Origin: Hyphomicrobiales bacterium
Lineage (GTDB): Bacteria; Pseudomonadota; Alphaproteobacteria; Rhizobiales; Rhizobiaceae
Reading direction: 5' to 3'
Assembly: GCA_900465685.1 (NCBI GenBank)
Contig: UEGR01000015.1
Span: forward strand, 1-64,000
DNA length: 64,000 bases
This document shows positions 1 through 9,278 of the stretch, piece by piece. The translations under genes and the position numbers were made by a program. The notes beneath the pieces were generated by a model. That model did no database searches and was not told where the DNA came from. It saw only the letters and a program-made list of their open reading frames with translations. Every line of letters starts with the position of its first letter. Position 1 is the stretch's first letter.

Positions 1-695
1 ATAAGCGGATGCGTGACGAGAGCTTCGCCGACCTTGCGGTCACCGCCCTGAATGAGACTGAACACGCCCTTCGGCATGCCGGTCTTGGCAATGGCGGCCT
101 GAATAGCGTCAGCGACAATCTCGCCAGTGCCAGGATGGGCGGAATGGCCCTTCACAACCACCGGGCAGCCCGCGGCAAGGGCGGCTGCGGTGTCACCGCC
201 CGCAGTCGAGAAAGCGAGCGGAAAGTTGGAAGCGCCGAAAACGGCAACCGGGCCGATCGGACGCTGCATCAGGCGGATTTCCGGACGCGCTGCAGGCTTG
301 CGGTCGGGCTGGGCCTCGTCGACGCGACGGTCGAGATAATCGGCCTTGCGAATATGGTTGGCAAAAAGACGCAGCTGGCCGGTGGTGCGTCCGCGCTCGC
401 CTTCAAGACGGCCGGTCGGCAGGCCGGTTTCCTGCGTACCGATTTCGGTGATGGCAGCGGCACGGGCTTCAATTTCGTCGGCAATGGCTTCAAGGAAGAG
501 AGCGCGTTCTTCACGGCTTGTATAACCATAGGTCCAGAAAGCGTCTTCCGCTGCTTCGCAGGCGCGCGCCACCAGAGCGGGCGTACCGACAGCAAATTCG
601 TGCGATGGGCCTGTCGCCGGTGTTGAAGCGAACGTCGTCTCCCCCGCAACCCACTCGCCAGCTATCAGGTGTTGTCCATGGGGTGTCCAGCTCAT
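1..695 (-). CDS. 2,5-dioxovalerate (2-oxoglutarate semialdehyde) dehydrogenase, cut by window edge
   Basis: The first 231 residues of an NAD(P)-dependent aldehyde dehydrogenase are visible; the catalytic Cys region lies beyond base 1. The start (HGQHLIAGEWV), the long charged N-terminal half and the segment GPVAVFGASNFPLAFS are typical of the 2-oxoglutarate-semialdehyde dehydrogenase subfamily, which oxidises 2,5-dioxopentanoate to 2-oxoglutarate in the last step of oxidative pentose or aldarate pathways. ATG at 695 follows AAAGGAATTGAG. It is the last visible gene of a leftward operon (21 bp after the polyol dehydrogenase). The operon also has a ketodeoxypentonate dehydratase-like protein, which fits a Weimberg-type route. 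Subfamily assignment is from recognisable sequence, substrate from context. Confidence 0.85.
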   Translation of the reverse strand, partial: MSWTPHGQHLIAGEWVAGETTFASTPATGPSHEFAVGTPALVARACEAAEDAFWTYGYTSREERALFLEAIADEIEARAAAITEIGTQETGLPTGRLEGERGRTTGQLRLFANHIRKADYLDRRVDEAQPDRKPAARPEIRLMQRPIGPVAVFGASNFPLAFSTAGGDTAAALAAGCPVVVKGHSAHPGTGEIVADAIQAAIAKTGMPKGVFSLIQGGDRKVGEALVTHPL

Positions 696-716
696 CTCAA
701 TTCCTTTCCGTAGCAA

Positions 717-1754
717 TCACCGCATTGCGATCTGTATTTTCACATCCGTCGGATGAGCCATATCCGCCCGCTTGAATGCTGCAACGCTATCCTTGAAGTC
801 ATATGTCGCAGAGATCATTGGCTTCACATCAATCTTGCCTTCACCCAACAACGCAATGGCGCGTTCATAGACATTTGCGTAGCGAAAGACTGTGACGAGT
901 CGGATTTCCTTGACCTGCAATGAGACGATATCGATAGGTACCGCTTTTTCAGGCATGCCCACACAAGCCAATGTACCCCCTGGACGAATGCAATCGGCAA
1001 TGCCATCAAATGCTTTGGCAGCGCCTGAGCATTCATAGACAATATCGACGCCCCAGCCATCGGTCAGACATCGAACCTGGTCCCTCATGGAACCATCGCC
1101 TGCATGAAGTGGCTGGATGCCTGTATAGCAAGCAGCAATATCGAGCTTGTGTGACGCAGGATCGAAGATCAGGACGCGCGAACACCCGGCGGACAATGCG
1201 CTGAGCGCCACAAGAATGCCGATCGGACCTGCTCCGAGGACAAGAGCGACATCGCCAGCCGCCACTCCGGTTTTATGAACCGCCTGCAGGCCCACCGCTA
1301 AAGGTTCGATCATCGCGCCTTCGGCGAAAGAGACATTGTCGGGCAGTTTATAAGTCAAGTTTGCCGGGTGCACGACGTCTGGTGTCAGACATCCGTGAAC
1401 CGGCGGAGTGGCCCAGAAAGTGAGGGACGGATCAAGATTATAAAGTCCGATGCGGCTCGGCCGGCTCGCAAAATCAGGGACGCCCGGCTCAACACAGACC
1501 CGGTCGCCCACCGTAAGATTGTGAACATTTGCACCACAGGCAATGACATTGCCAGCTCCCTCATGGCCGAGGATCATCGGTTTCTTAACAATGAATGGAC
1601 CGATGCTGCCATGCCGATAATAGTGAACATCGCTGCCACATATGCCAACGACATCCATCGCGACGCGCACATCGCAATCGCCAAGCGTCAAATCGATATC
1701 GATATCGCGCAAAGCCAGTTCGCGTGCCTTTTCCAGAACAAGTGCGAGAGCCAT
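717..1754 (-). CDS. zinc-dependent polyol/xylitol-type dehydrogenase (MDR family)
   Basis: 345-residue medium-chain dehydrogenase that should oxidise a polyol or sugar alcohol with NAD. Visible motifs: catalytic zinc ligand in GICGSDVHYY, GHEGAG with the second ligand, a Rossmann turn GAGPIG and the later VKEIRL segment of the sorbitol/xylitol dehydrogenase group. An upstream in-frame non-ATG extension (to 1796) overlaps the preceding SDR gene, so ATG 1754 was preferred; it has AGGA six bases upstream and lies 7 bp after the SDR stop. The cluster suggests a pentitol or ketopentose substrate, but specificity cannot be read from sequence. The structural-zinc cysteines of the family are not evident, as in some bacterial xylitol dehydrogenases. 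Confidence 0.85.
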   Translation of the reverse strand: MALALVLEKARELALRDIDIDLTLGDCDVRVAMDVVGICGSDVHYYRHGSIGPFIVKKPMILGHEGAGNVIACGANVHNLTVGDRVCVEPGVPDFASRPSRIGLYNLDPSLTFWATPPVHGCLTPDVVHPANLTYKLPDNVSFAEGAMIEPLAVGLQAVHKTGVAAGDVALVLGAGPIGILVALSALSAGCSRVLIFDPASHKLDIAACYTGIQPLHAGDGSMRDQVRCLTDGWGVDIVYECSGAAKAFDGIADCIRPGGTLACVGMPEKAVPIDIVSLQVKEIRLVTVFRYANVYERAIALLGEGKIDVKPMISATYDFKDSVAAFKRADMAHPTDVKIQIAMR

Positions 1755-1761
1755 GTTGATC

Positions 1762-2514
1762 CTAGATACTTGTATAGCCAGCGTCTGCAGTGACAATTGA
1801 GCCAGTCATCAGGCTTGAGGCGTCTGAGGCAAGGAACTGGACAATGGAGGCGATCTCCTCCGGTTTGCCCATGCGACCAGTGGGGGTCAGGTCGAGCCAG
1901 CGCTCAACCAGCCCCGGCTGATTTTCAAGTCCATGCAACAATGGCGTTTCGATATAGGTTGGCGCAACCGCATTCACCCTGACACCTCGTTTGGCCCATT
2001 CGACTGCGAGCGAGCGTGTGAGGTGGTGTACCCCGGCTTTCGAAGCGTTGTAGTGACACTGTGGCTGCGGTACATTGACGATATGTGCCGACATCGAACC
2101 GATATTGATGATCGAACCCTTGCCATTTTCCAGCATTCGACGACCAAAGGCCCGACAGGTGCGGAATACGCCACTGAGATTGACCTCAATGACACGATCC
2201 CATTGATCATCGGTCATGTCTTCAGCAGCGACATTGTTGACGATACCTGCATTGCAGACGAGCACGTCAAGCGGCGGTAAGTCATTCGCCAGCGCGTTCA
2301 ACTGAACGCTGTCAGTAACATCGAGCTGCCGGGCGGTTGCAGACCCACCGATTTCTCCCGCGGTGGTTTCGGCGCGTGACAGATCAATATCCGTGCAGAC
2401 CACCGTCGCCCCGGTTTGCGCCAGTGCCTGCGCACATGCTGCACCTATTCCCTGACCGGATCCTGTTACCAGTGCCAGCCGACCGCTCAAATCCATTCTT
2501 GCACGATAGGACAT
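1762..2514 (-). CDS. short-chain dehydrogenase/reductase
   Basis: 250-residue classical SDR. Cofactor motif TGSGQGIG near residue 16, NAG near residue 88, catalytic Ser in IGSMSA and YNASK in the normal order, and a short C-terminal end. A role as pentose 1-dehydrogenase or ketose/polyol dehydrogenase is likely from its place between the ketodeoxypentonate dehydratase-like gene (15 bp upstream) and the zinc polyol dehydrogenase (7 bp downstream). The start at 2514 is supported by AGGAAC about 12 bases upstream; an internal ATG at 2496 has no ribosome site. The exact substrate is not readable. Confidence 0.85.
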   Translation of the reverse strand: MSYRARMDLSGRLALVTGSGQGIGAACAQALAQTGATVVCTDIDLSRAETTAGEIGGSATARQLDVTDSVQLNALANDLPPLDVLVCNAGIVNNVAAEDMTDDQWDRVIEVNLSGVFRTCRAFGRRMLENGKGSIINIGSMSAHIVNVPQPQCHYNASKAGVHHLTRSLAVEWAKRGVRVNAVAPTYIETPLLHGLENQPGLVERWLDLTPTGRMGKPEEIASIVQFLASDASSLMTGSIVTADAGYTSI

Positions 2515-2529
2515 TTTGTTCTGCCGTTC

Positions 2530-3675
2530 CTAAATCAAACTGCGTTTGGCCATGTCCCGCATCAGCGAGCGCATACCGTAAGCCCATGGACGCGCCTTGT
2601 CCGACGTCGTGACCACATTGCGCAGGGTTCCAAGCGTTGGCGTCGAAATCTCGACGACGTCACCTTCCTTGTGGGTGAAGCCGCTGCCTTTTTCCGCACG
2701 ATCCTGCGTGGGAGCGAACATGGTACCCAAAAATAGCAGGAATCCGTCAGGATATTGATGGCTGGCATTGATGGTTTGTGCGACCAGATCGGCAGGTCTC
2801 CGGCTGATCGCGGCCATATTGGAGCGTCCTGACATTTCAAAGCCGTCTTCTCCTTTGACGGACATTTCAAGTGTTGCGTTCTCTATGTCTCCGAGCGTAA
2901 ATCCAGCATCAAACAGACGGATGAACGGTCCAATGGCACAGGAAGCATTATTGTCCTTGGCCTTGCCGAGCAGGAGAGCTGAGCGACCCTCAACGTCGCG
3001 CAGATTGACGTCATTTCCAAGTGTGGCGCCACGGATATTGCCGTTTTTATCTACCGCTAGCACGATTTCGGGTTCGGGGTTGTTCCACTTCGAAATCCGG
3101 TTGACCCCGACTTGCGCGCCATGGCCAACGGCAGCCATGGGTTGCGATTTGGTGAAGACCTCAGCGTCAGGTCCGATACCCACTTCAAGATATTGTGACC
3201 AAAGTCCTTCTTTCTCCAAGGCAGTCTTTACCTCCGCGGCCTGCTCAGAGCCAGCGCGTATGTTGGACAGGCTTCCGCCGATCAGTTCACTAATGCGCTT
3301 GCGGATCGTGTCGGCTTTTGCCGGGTCGCCTGACGTCCGCTCATCGATGACGCGCTCGATCATGCTTTGCGCAAAAGTGACCCCACATGCCTTGAGCGCC
3401 TGGAAATCACAAGGAGCAAGCCATGAATGGCGAGGCGATTCATAACCTGTTTCGTGTGGAGAAAGAACGAAATCGTCGGGATTGCCGAGCTTTTCGCCCT
3501 GTAGACCATCAAAGCGATCTGCGGGATCATTGTCGAGGAAGTCGCTAACTGAAATCACCGAGTTTGTGACATCAATTACCTCACCATCGCGAATGATGAC
3601 AACACTGGGCGCTGACAGATCGGCGCGCCATACACGCCCGACCAGGCGGGCCTTTTCATGAGAATCGGGAAGCAT
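2530..3675 (-). CDS. fumarylacetoacetate-hydrolase-family 2-keto-3-deoxypentonate dehydratase-like protein
   Basis: 381 residues, the long form of the FAH fold found in 2-keto-3-deoxy-D-xylonate/L-arabonate dehydratases. The C-terminal half carries the metal-binding core: PEPEIVLAV and LGNDVNLRDVEG. Such enzymes convert ketodeoxypentonate to 2-oxoglutarate semialdehyde, exactly the substrate of the dehydrogenase at 1-695. It is the first gene of the leftward operon; ATG 3675 has a strong GGAGG seven bases upstream. A TGTAGT-type operator sits only 17 bp before the start codon. Family sure, reaction inferred from length and context. Confidence 0.85.
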   Translation of the reverse strand: MLPDSHEKARLVGRVWRADLSAPSVVIIRDGEVIDVTNSVISVSDFLDNDPADRFDGLQGEKLGNPDDFVLSPHETGYESPRHSWLAPCDFQALKACGVTFAQSMIERVIDERTSGDPAKADTIRKRISELIGGSLSNIRAGSEQAAEVKTALEKEGLWSQYLEVGIGPDAEVFTKSQPMAAVGHGAQVGVNRISKWNNPEPEIVLAVDKNGNIRGATLGNDVNLRDVEGRSALLLGKAKDNNASCAIGPFIRLFDAGFTLGDIENATLEMSVKGEDGFEMSGRSNMAAISRRPADLVAQTINASHQYPDGFLLFLGTMFAPTQDRAEKGSGFTHKEGDVVEISTPTLGTLRNVVTTSDKARPWAYGMRSLMRDMAKRSLI

Positions 3676-3691
3676 GCTTTTCCTCCTTATA

Positions 3692-3706
3692 TGTAGTAAA
3701 ACTATT
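3692..3706 (+). promoter_or_regulatory. operator copy 1, TGTAGT-AAA-ACTATT
   Basis: Imperfect palindrome of the TGTAGT-N3-ACTA type, located just upstream of the Shine-Dalgarno sequence of the leftward dehydratase gene. MurR/RpiR-family regulators such as HexR bind TGTA/TACA palindromes of this size, and such a regulator is encoded at 7668-8513; the link is inferred. Confidence 0.55.
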
Positions 3707-3887
3707 AAGTTTGTTACTGTTTCGTCAAGGTGTAATCAGCCTTTGCCGCGGACATCCTTGCCGACTTCGACCGAATCCACAGCGAATATCGTTGGAAAAT
3801 CACTATATTCTACTGTTTTTGTCACCTAAAATGATTTCCTGTCGCCGGTCTCTTTTTTCGGATTGGCAAACCAGACGCAACGCGATA

Positions 3888-3902
3888 TGTAGTTATGCTA
3901 TA
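3888..3902 (+). promoter_or_regulatory. operator copy 2, TGTAGT-TAT-GCTATA
   Basis: Second copy, 50 bp upstream of the aldehyde dehydrogenase start. The following bases ATCAACG are shared with copy 3 at 9438-9452, so the common block is about 20 bp. Confidence 0.55.
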
Positions 3903-3951
3903 TCAACGATCCTTGTGAACGTTGACGGCTCGGAATTGGGTGGAGAAAATC

Positions 3952-5421
3952 ATGACCGATGCGATCCTATCGCGACTTGATGGCAAGCTGTTCATCGACG
4001 GAAAATTCATAGAAGGACGCGGCGCGCGTATCGACGTCGAGAATCCGGCGCGTGGCGAAGTCATCGGGCAGATTGCGGCAACGACGCCCGAAGAAATCGA
4101 GCAGGCAGTCGCCAGCGCGCGGGTTGCATTTCGTTCTTGGTCCAAGGTTCCGGCTAGGGAGCGGTCACAAGCTCTCCACAGGCTCGGCGACCTGATATCC
4201 GCCGATGCCCCGCGCATGGCCCAGATCATGACGCTGGAACAGGGCAAACCGCTCAATGAAGCCAAAGGCGAAATCCTCAAACTGGCCGAAGCCTGCCACT
4301 TTTATGGCGAGGAGGCGGTGCGCGTCCTGGGCGAAATCGTACCCAACGATCAGAACGGTTATCAAAGCCAGGTCATCCGCGAACCGATCGGCGTGGTCGG
4401 TGCAATTACACCCTGGAATTATCCTGCTGAGCTTGTTGGGTGGAAACTTTGCGCAAGCCTTGCTGCTGGTTGCACGATCATCATCAAGCCGGCAGAAATC
4501 ACACCCTTTACCGCCCTGGCCATTGCTGAAAAGGTGACGGAGGCCAAGATTCCAGCGGGCGTCGTCAATGTCTTAACCGGCAAGGGCTCGCTCGTTGGCC
4601 AGGCACTCGTCGAGCATCCAGACGTTGACAAGATCGCCTTTACCGGCTCAAGCGCGGTTGGCCTTCATATCCAGAAGTCCTGTCCAACCGTAAAGCGCCT
4701 TTCATTGGAGCTTGGTGGCAATTGTCCGCTCATCATAACCGCCAGCGCCGACATTGATGCGGCAGTGAAGGGGGCCGTGCGCCGTTCCTTCCGCAATATG
4801 GGGCAGATTTGCATTGCAATTAATCGTATCTATGTGGCGCGCTCGCTCTACGAGACTTTTCTCGAAAAATTCGCGGTTGCCGCCAACGCATTGACCATCG
4901 GCGACGGTCTGCTCGAACCGGCTGCCGATATTGGGTCCATGGCTTCGCTTGCGCCCCTTGAAAAAACGCGCGAGCACCTGGCTGATGCATTGCAAAAAGG
5001 TGCAAGCCTCCTCGCCGGCGGCAAGGCGCCGGAAGGTGAAAAATTTGCCAGGGGGTTCTTCTTTTGCCCAACCATTGTCGCCGACTGTACTCATGAAATG
5101 AAGGTCATGAGTGAGGAAACCTTTGGTCCGCTTGTCGGTGTGGCGCCTTTCGACGGGCTGGAAGAGGCTGCGGCCCTAGCAAATGATACGCCTTATGGGC
5201 TTGCATCTTATGTCTATGCGCGCGACTTGCAGGAGATCTATCAGCTATCAAGCGACCTTGATTACGGTAATGTCGCCATCAACAATGTCGACGCGGGTAT
5301 CATGAACGCGCCTTATGGAGGTCGTAAGCAAAGCGGCATCGGCTATGAGCATGGCCGGGAAGGCTTGCTGGAATATTTCAATTTCAAGCATATCCGCCTG
5401 CATCACGGCGTCGGAGCCTGA
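3952..5421 (+). CDS. NAD(P)-dependent aldehyde dehydrogenase
   Basis: 489 residues, full length for the ALDH superfamily. Catalytic Cys287 in GQICIAINR, general-base Glu253 in LELGG, Asn156 in ITPWNYP, cofactor segment IAFTGSSAVG. It resembles the succinate-semialdehyde/glycolaldehyde group. First gene of the rightward operon; it ends 4 bp before the kinase start. ATG 3952 was chosen because GGAG lies eight bases upstream; an earlier non-ATG start at 3922 has no ribosome site. With the HAD phosphatase and Dld in the same run it might oxidise a two- or three-carbon aldehyde released from the sugar; this is inference. Confidence 0.88.
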   Translation: MTDAILSRLDGKLFIDGKFIEGRGARIDVENPARGEVIGQIAATTPEEIEQAVASARVAFRSWSKVPARERSQALHRLGDLISADAPRMAQIMTLEQGKPLNEAKGEILKLAEACHFYGEEAVRVLGEIVPNDQNGYQSQVIREPIGVVGAITPWNYPAELVGWKLCASLAAGCTIIIKPAEITPFTALAIAEKVTEAKIPAGVVNVLTGKGSLVGQALVEHPDVDKIAFTGSSAVGLHIQKSCPTVKRLSLELGGNCPLIITASADIDAAVKGAVRRSFRNMGQICIAINRIYVARSLYETFLEKFAVAANALTIGDGLLEPAADIGSMASLAPLEKTREHLADALQKGASLLAGGKAPEGEKFARGFFFCPTIVADCTHEMKVMSEETFGPLVGVAPFDGLEEAAALANDTPYGLASYVYARDLQEIYQLSSDLDYGNVAINNVDAGIMNAPYGGRKQSGIGYEHGREGLLEYFNFKHIRLHHGVGA

Positions 5422-5425
5422 CTTC

Positions 5426-6946
5426 ATGACGTCCGCACTTCTAGGTATCGACATCGGAACTTCCGGCTGCAAAGCGCTGCTAGTGTCCGTCGAAGGCGAT
5501 ATTCTGGCCTCCAGCACCGCCACCTACGCGCTGTCGCAGCCTCGTGCCGGTTGGACCGAACAAGATCCCGCCCTTTGGATTGAGGGTGCGCGCAAGGCAG
5601 TGGCAAGCGTGATGGCGCAGTGCCCGGAGATTGAACTTCTCTGTGTCGGCCTTTCAGGTCAAATGCATGGCCTTACACCGCTTGACGAAAATAGAAAAAT
5701 TCTGCGTCCGGCAATCTTGTGGAACGATCAGCGCAACGCTGCTGAAGTGGAGGAAATCACAGCAAAGGCTGGCGGACTGGATGCTCTGATCGGCCAGACG
5801 GGCAATCGCATGCTGGTCGGTTATACCGCGGGCAAAATCGTCTGGATGAAAAATCATGAGCCGGATCTGTTTGCAAAACTGCATCATGTGCTCAACCCCA
5901 AAGATTATCTGCGACTGGTTTTGACGGGAGAACTTGAAACGGAAGTATCGGATGCGTCTGGCACCGGGCTTTTCGATGTGCGACAGCGCAAATGGGCATC
6001 GGGGCTGATCGAGACGCTCGGTATTGACCCTTCTTTCTTACCCGACTGCCATGAATCTCATGAGATTTCCGGTCGCATCAACGCTTCAGGCGCAGCACTC
6101 TTCGGGCTTCCGGCAGGGGTACCAGTGGCGGGCGGTGGCGGTGACAGTGTCATTCAAACCATTGGTTCAGGCGTCATTGAACCCGGTCAGTTGCAAACAA
6201 CAATCGGTACTGCTGGCATTTTGGCAGCGGCCCTGGATAAGCCCGTTCCGAGCGCGGACGGTCGCATCCAGATGTTCTGCAACGTCGCCCCTGCCAAATG
6301 GCATGCCATGGGCGTATCACTGAATGCGGGCGGAGCAATGGGCTGGTTCCGGTCAATCCTTGCCGCAACCGGGCATGGTGGCGATCTTACCTTCGATGCG
6401 GTAGCAAAAGCTGCTGCCTCAAGCACGCCAGGTGCGCGCGGACTATTATTCCTGCCTTATCTCAACGGTGAACGTTGTCCGCATCCAGATCCCGCAGCAC
6501 GCGGTGCCATCATCGGTCTCACAGCACGCCACACACTTGGCGATGTCTCGCGCAGTGTCATGGAAGGTGTTGTTCACGCTTTTTATGACATGCATGCGCT
6601 GATGAAATCTATGGGGATCGAGGGCCGGGTGATCAAGGCATCTGGCGGTGGCGCCCGATCACCGTTGTGGCGACAAATTCAGGCCGATATGTTCGGTTGT
6701 GATGTGGTGACGACGGAAGGTGCTGCGGAAGGCGGGGCTTTTGGCGCAGCACTGGTGGCGGGAGTGGGAGTGGGCGTATGGAAGGACACGACTGAAGCAG
6801 CTGGCATCTTGCGCGAATTGACGTGTCAGAAGGCTGATCGTGCTGATAGTGCTGTCTATCACAAGGCACATGAAATCTATCGAGGGCTTTATCCTGCACT
6901 CTCCCGGAGCTTCCACGCTCTCGGTGATCCCGTTTTTGCTGACTGA
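5426..6946 (+). CDS. xylulokinase-type FGGY sugar kinase
   Basis: 506 residues, usual FGGY length. N-terminal phosphate-binding loop LGIDIGTSGCKALL, GLSGQMHGL as in XylB, AILWNDQR, and the C-terminal adenosine motif IKASGGGARSPLWRQIQAD. It should phosphorylate xylulose or a related ketopentose, feeding ribulose/xylulose phosphate chemistry with RpiA encoded downstream. ATG 5426 follows the aldehyde dehydrogenase stop by 4 bp, suggesting coupling. QMHG is strongly associated with xylulokinases, but L- versus D-xylulose cannot be decided. Confidence 0.85.
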   Translation: MTSALLGIDIGTSGCKALLVSVEGDILASSTATYALSQPRAGWTEQDPALWIEGARKAVASVMAQCPEIELLCVGLSGQMHGLTPLDENRKILRPAILWNDQRNAAEVEEITAKAGGLDALIGQTGNRMLVGYTAGKIVWMKNHEPDLFAKLHHVLNPKDYLRLVLTGELETEVSDASGTGLFDVRQRKWASGLIETLGIDPSFLPDCHESHEISGRINASGAALFGLPAGVPVAGGGGDSVIQTIGSGVIEPGQLQTTIGTAGILAAALDKPVPSADGRIQMFCNVAPAKWHAMGVSLNAGGAMGWFRSILAATGHGGDLTFDAVAKAAASSTPGARGLLFLPYLNGERCPHPDPAARGAIIGLTARHTLGDVSRSVMEGVVHAFYDMHALMKSMGIEGRVIKASGGGARSPLWRQIQADMFGCDVVTTEGAAEGGAFGAALVAGVGVGVWKDTTEAAGILRELTCQKADRADSAVYHKAHEIYRGLYPALSRSFHALGDPVFAD

Positions 6947-6982
6947 CTGTCGAACACGCCCAACCAAAGGATTTTTCGAATT

Positions 6983-7639
6983 ATGAAACAATATTCAGCT
7001 TTGATCTTCGATCTGGATGGAACGCTGATCGATAGTGCTCCGGACATCACGGCAGCGGTGAATGTCTATATGGTGTCCAAGGGCTGGCCAGCACTATCCG
7101 TCGGTTATGTCGAAGCCTTTATCGGCAATGGTCCACGTCGCCTGTTGAAGGACATATTCATTGATCAGGGTCTGCCCTTTGACGATGCAACCGTGGATGC
7201 TGCGGTTCAAAGCTATATTGAAAACTATCATCGCAACCCGGCCGAGAAGACACGTTTCTTCAGCCACGTTCGCGAAGATCTGCAAAGCCTGCATGCTGCC
7301 GGTTTCAGGCTGGGCATCTGCACCAACAAGCCCCACGCCTTGACTCAGGAAATTTTGAAAATCCTCGAGCTCGATCGCCTCATCGAGGTGGCGCTTGGTG
7401 CAGACGCGGTGCCAGCCTGCAAGCCCGATCCTGGCCATCTGCGCGCCGTTGTCGAGCGCATGAATCTTAACGGTGCCAACTGGGCCTATGTCGGTGACAC
7501 CAATGTTGACAAGGCGACGGCGGAGGGCGCGGGGGCCACTTTCTTCGTCGTGCCGTGGGGCGGTGGAGCGGATGTAAATGTCGAGCCGCATCAACGGCTT
7601 GCGCGTATCGCCGATCTCATGGAGTATCGTTCACATTAA
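6983..7639 (+). CDS. HAD phosphatase, phosphoglycolate phosphatase-like
   Basis: 218 residues. HAD motif I FDLDGTLIDS at residues 10-19, motif II in LGICTNKPH, Lys in ACKPDPGHL and motif IV YVGDTNVDKATAEGAG. This is the Gph/PGP layout with a helical cap. It would dephosphorylate phosphoglycolate or a small sugar phosphate. AAGGA precedes ATG 6983, 36 bp after the kinase. Its place in a sugar operon suggests removal of an inhibitory side product or a pathway step; a housekeeping role would be unusual here. Confidence 0.85.
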   Translation: MKQYSALIFDLDGTLIDSAPDITAAVNVYMVSKGWPALSVGYVEAFIGNGPRRLLKDIFIDQGLPFDDATVDAAVQSYIENYHRNPAEKTRFFSHVREDLQSLHAAGFRLGICTNKPHALTQEILKILELDRLIEVALGADAVPACKPDPGHLRAVVERMNLNGANWAYVGDTNVDKATAEGAGATFFVVPWGGGADVNVEPHQRLARIADLMEYRSH

Positions 7640-7667
7640 ATAGTGGGACGACGAAGGAACCAATTTC

Positions 7668-8513
7668 ATGACGGTTAGCCTGTTACAGCGGATATTCCAT
7701 GAAACAGACGGAATGGGGGCCGCCGAACGGCGTATCGCCGAATTTGTGAGCACGTCTCCTGGCGAGGTCATTCATATGAGCATGGCCAAATTGTCCGAGC
7801 GCTGTTCGGTCAGTGATCCGACCATCATGCGCTTTTGCCGCCGATTCGGTTTCGATGGCTATCAGGATTTCAAGCTACATCTGGCACAAAGCCTCGTTCC
7901 TTCTGCACCCTTCGCCTATGAACAGATCATCCCCAATGACGGCATAGAAAATATTGTCCGCAAGACCTGTCGCAATTCCCTCAACGCCATCCAGCGTGCT
8001 CTGGAGGATCTCATTCCCCAGCAGGTTGAACAGGCTGCCCTGCTTTTGCGCGATGCCGCATGGACAGGTATCTACGCCAGCGGTATTTCCGAAGTCACAG
8101 CGATTGATGCCGAACACAAGTTCCAGCGCCTCGGCATGCGGTGTGCGGCGATCATGGGGCGCAAGAAGCAGTGGATGCATGTCGAAGGTTCGCGACCGCA
8201 CGAAGTCGCGCTGATCTTTTCGCAGTCTGGTCACACCAAGCAGATGGTGGAGCTGGCCATTGCAGCAAGAGCAGGGGGCGCGCGTGTCGTATCGATCACC
8301 GCAGCCGAAAGTCCGCTCGCCCGTGTCACGGACGCGCTGATTGCCGTTCGTCCCTACGATCAGACCGAGTTGATGACACCGCTCGCATCGCGCCTCAATC
8401 ATCATCTCGTCGTCAACATGCTCGTCACGGCAATAGCAGTGTCGAGCGGCAGTGAATTCCCCGATCAACTGCCAGCCCTCGATTCCTGGCTGACAGACAA
8501 GATACGGGACTAA
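7668..8513 (+). CDS. MurR/RpiR-family transcriptional regulator
   Basis: 281 residues: N-terminal HTH_6 (residues 1-77; SERCSVSDPTIMRFCRRFGFDGYQDFK) followed by a SIS sugar-phosphate-binding domain (about 125-255; IFSQSGHTKQMVELA). It senses a phosphosugar and most likely controls this locus, being encoded inside it between the phosphatase and rpiA. GAAGGA precedes ATG 7668. Candidate operators are the TGTAGT-type palindromes at 3692, 3888 and 9438. Family certain; target sites inferred. Confidence 0.9.
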   Translation: MTVSLLQRIFHETDGMGAAERRIAEFVSTSPGEVIHMSMAKLSERCSVSDPTIMRFCRRFGFDGYQDFKLHLAQSLVPSAPFAYEQIIPNDGIENIVRKTCRNSLNAIQRALEDLIPQQVEQAALLLRDAAWTGIYASGISEVTAIDAEHKFQRLGMRCAAIMGRKKQWMHVEGSRPHEVALIFSQSGHTKQMVELAIAARAGGARVVSITAAESPLARVTDALIAVRPYDQTELMTPLASRLNHHLVVNMLVTAIAVSSGSEFPDQLPALDSWLTDKIRD

Positions 8514-8573
8514 TGATCTAAACAACCGCCGCAGTCGTCCACAACGGCTCCGGCCAATCGGCAGGAAAGACAA

Positions 8574-9278
8574 ATGTCCGCAGAGCAAAATGAAGCCAAG
8601 AAAGTCGCAGGTCGCCGGGTCATTGAGGAATTTGTGCGAGACGGCATGAAGCTTGGCCTTGGATCGGGAACCACCTCGCATTTCTTTGTGCGTGAACTAG
8701 GGAAATATGTGGCTGATGGCATGAAGCTGACCTGCACCACGACGTCACGTTCGACGATTGACGTCGCGCGGGAAGTGGGTATCGCCATTACGGATCCAAA
8801 CGAAATTGGCGAGATCGATCTCACCATCGATGGGCCGGACGAGATCGACCGCCAGTTCAATATGATCAAGGGCGGCGGTGCGTGCCTCTTGTGGGAAAAG
8901 ATCATCGCACATGCATCAAAGCAGATGATTACGGTTTGCGATGAAACAAAAATCGTCGACACGCTCGGGGGCTTTCCTCTCCCCGTGGAAGTTGTGCAGT
9001 TTGCGTGGAAACAGACTGAGCGGATGGTGGATCGCATTTTGTACGAACATGGGATTACTGCCGAGATCGCCCGCCGCATGCGTGACGGTCAGCCTGTGGT
9101 AACCGATAGCGGCAATTTCATTCTTGATTGCAAATGTGGCGCGATCACCAAACCGGCTGCCCTCGAAACTGAACTCAACCGCATACCCGGCGTCGTCGAA
9201 AATGGCCTGTTTACCAGGGAATCCGCCGGTATGGTGGTCGGTTGTTTCGACGGTACGTCCTACGTCAAGTTGCGTTAA
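8574..9278 (+). CDS. rpiA: ribose-5-phosphate isomerase A
   Basis: 234 residues, standard RpiA size. Visible motifs: LGSGTTSHFFVRELG, TTSRSTIDVAREVG, DLTIDGPDEID with the catalytic acid, and KGGGACLLWEK. It interconverts ribose-5-phosphate and ribulose-5-phosphate. AGGAAAG precedes ATG 8574. It lies in a catabolic operon, so it is probably an extra, inducible copy beside a housekeeping one elsewhere; that is inference. Confidence 0.92.
   Translation: MSAEQNEAKKVAGRRVIEEFVRDGMKLGLGSGTTSHFFVRELGKYVADGMKLTCTTTSRSTIDVAREVGIAITDPNEIGEIDLTIDGPDEIDRQFNMIKGGGACLLWEKIIAHASKQMITVCDETKIVDTLGGFPLPVEVVQFAWKQTERMVDRILYEHGITAEIARRMRDGQPVVTDSGNFILDCKCGAITKPAALETELNRIPGVVENGLFTRESAGMVVGCFDGTSYVKLR

Larger units (their letters stand above)
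3676..3951. promoter_or_regulatory. divergent control region of the pentose locus
   Basis: 276 bp between the leftward dehydratase operon and the rightward aldehyde dehydrogenase operon. It holds two copies of an operator-like element, one close to each start (3692-3706 and 3888-3902), both related to the one at 9438-9452. No gene is seen in it. Confidence 0.6.

Noticed and set aside
9-626. Long plus-strand reading frame opposite the semialdehyde dehydrogenase
   Set aside because: Antisense shadow; the minus-strand translation is a recognisable aldehyde dehydrogenase.
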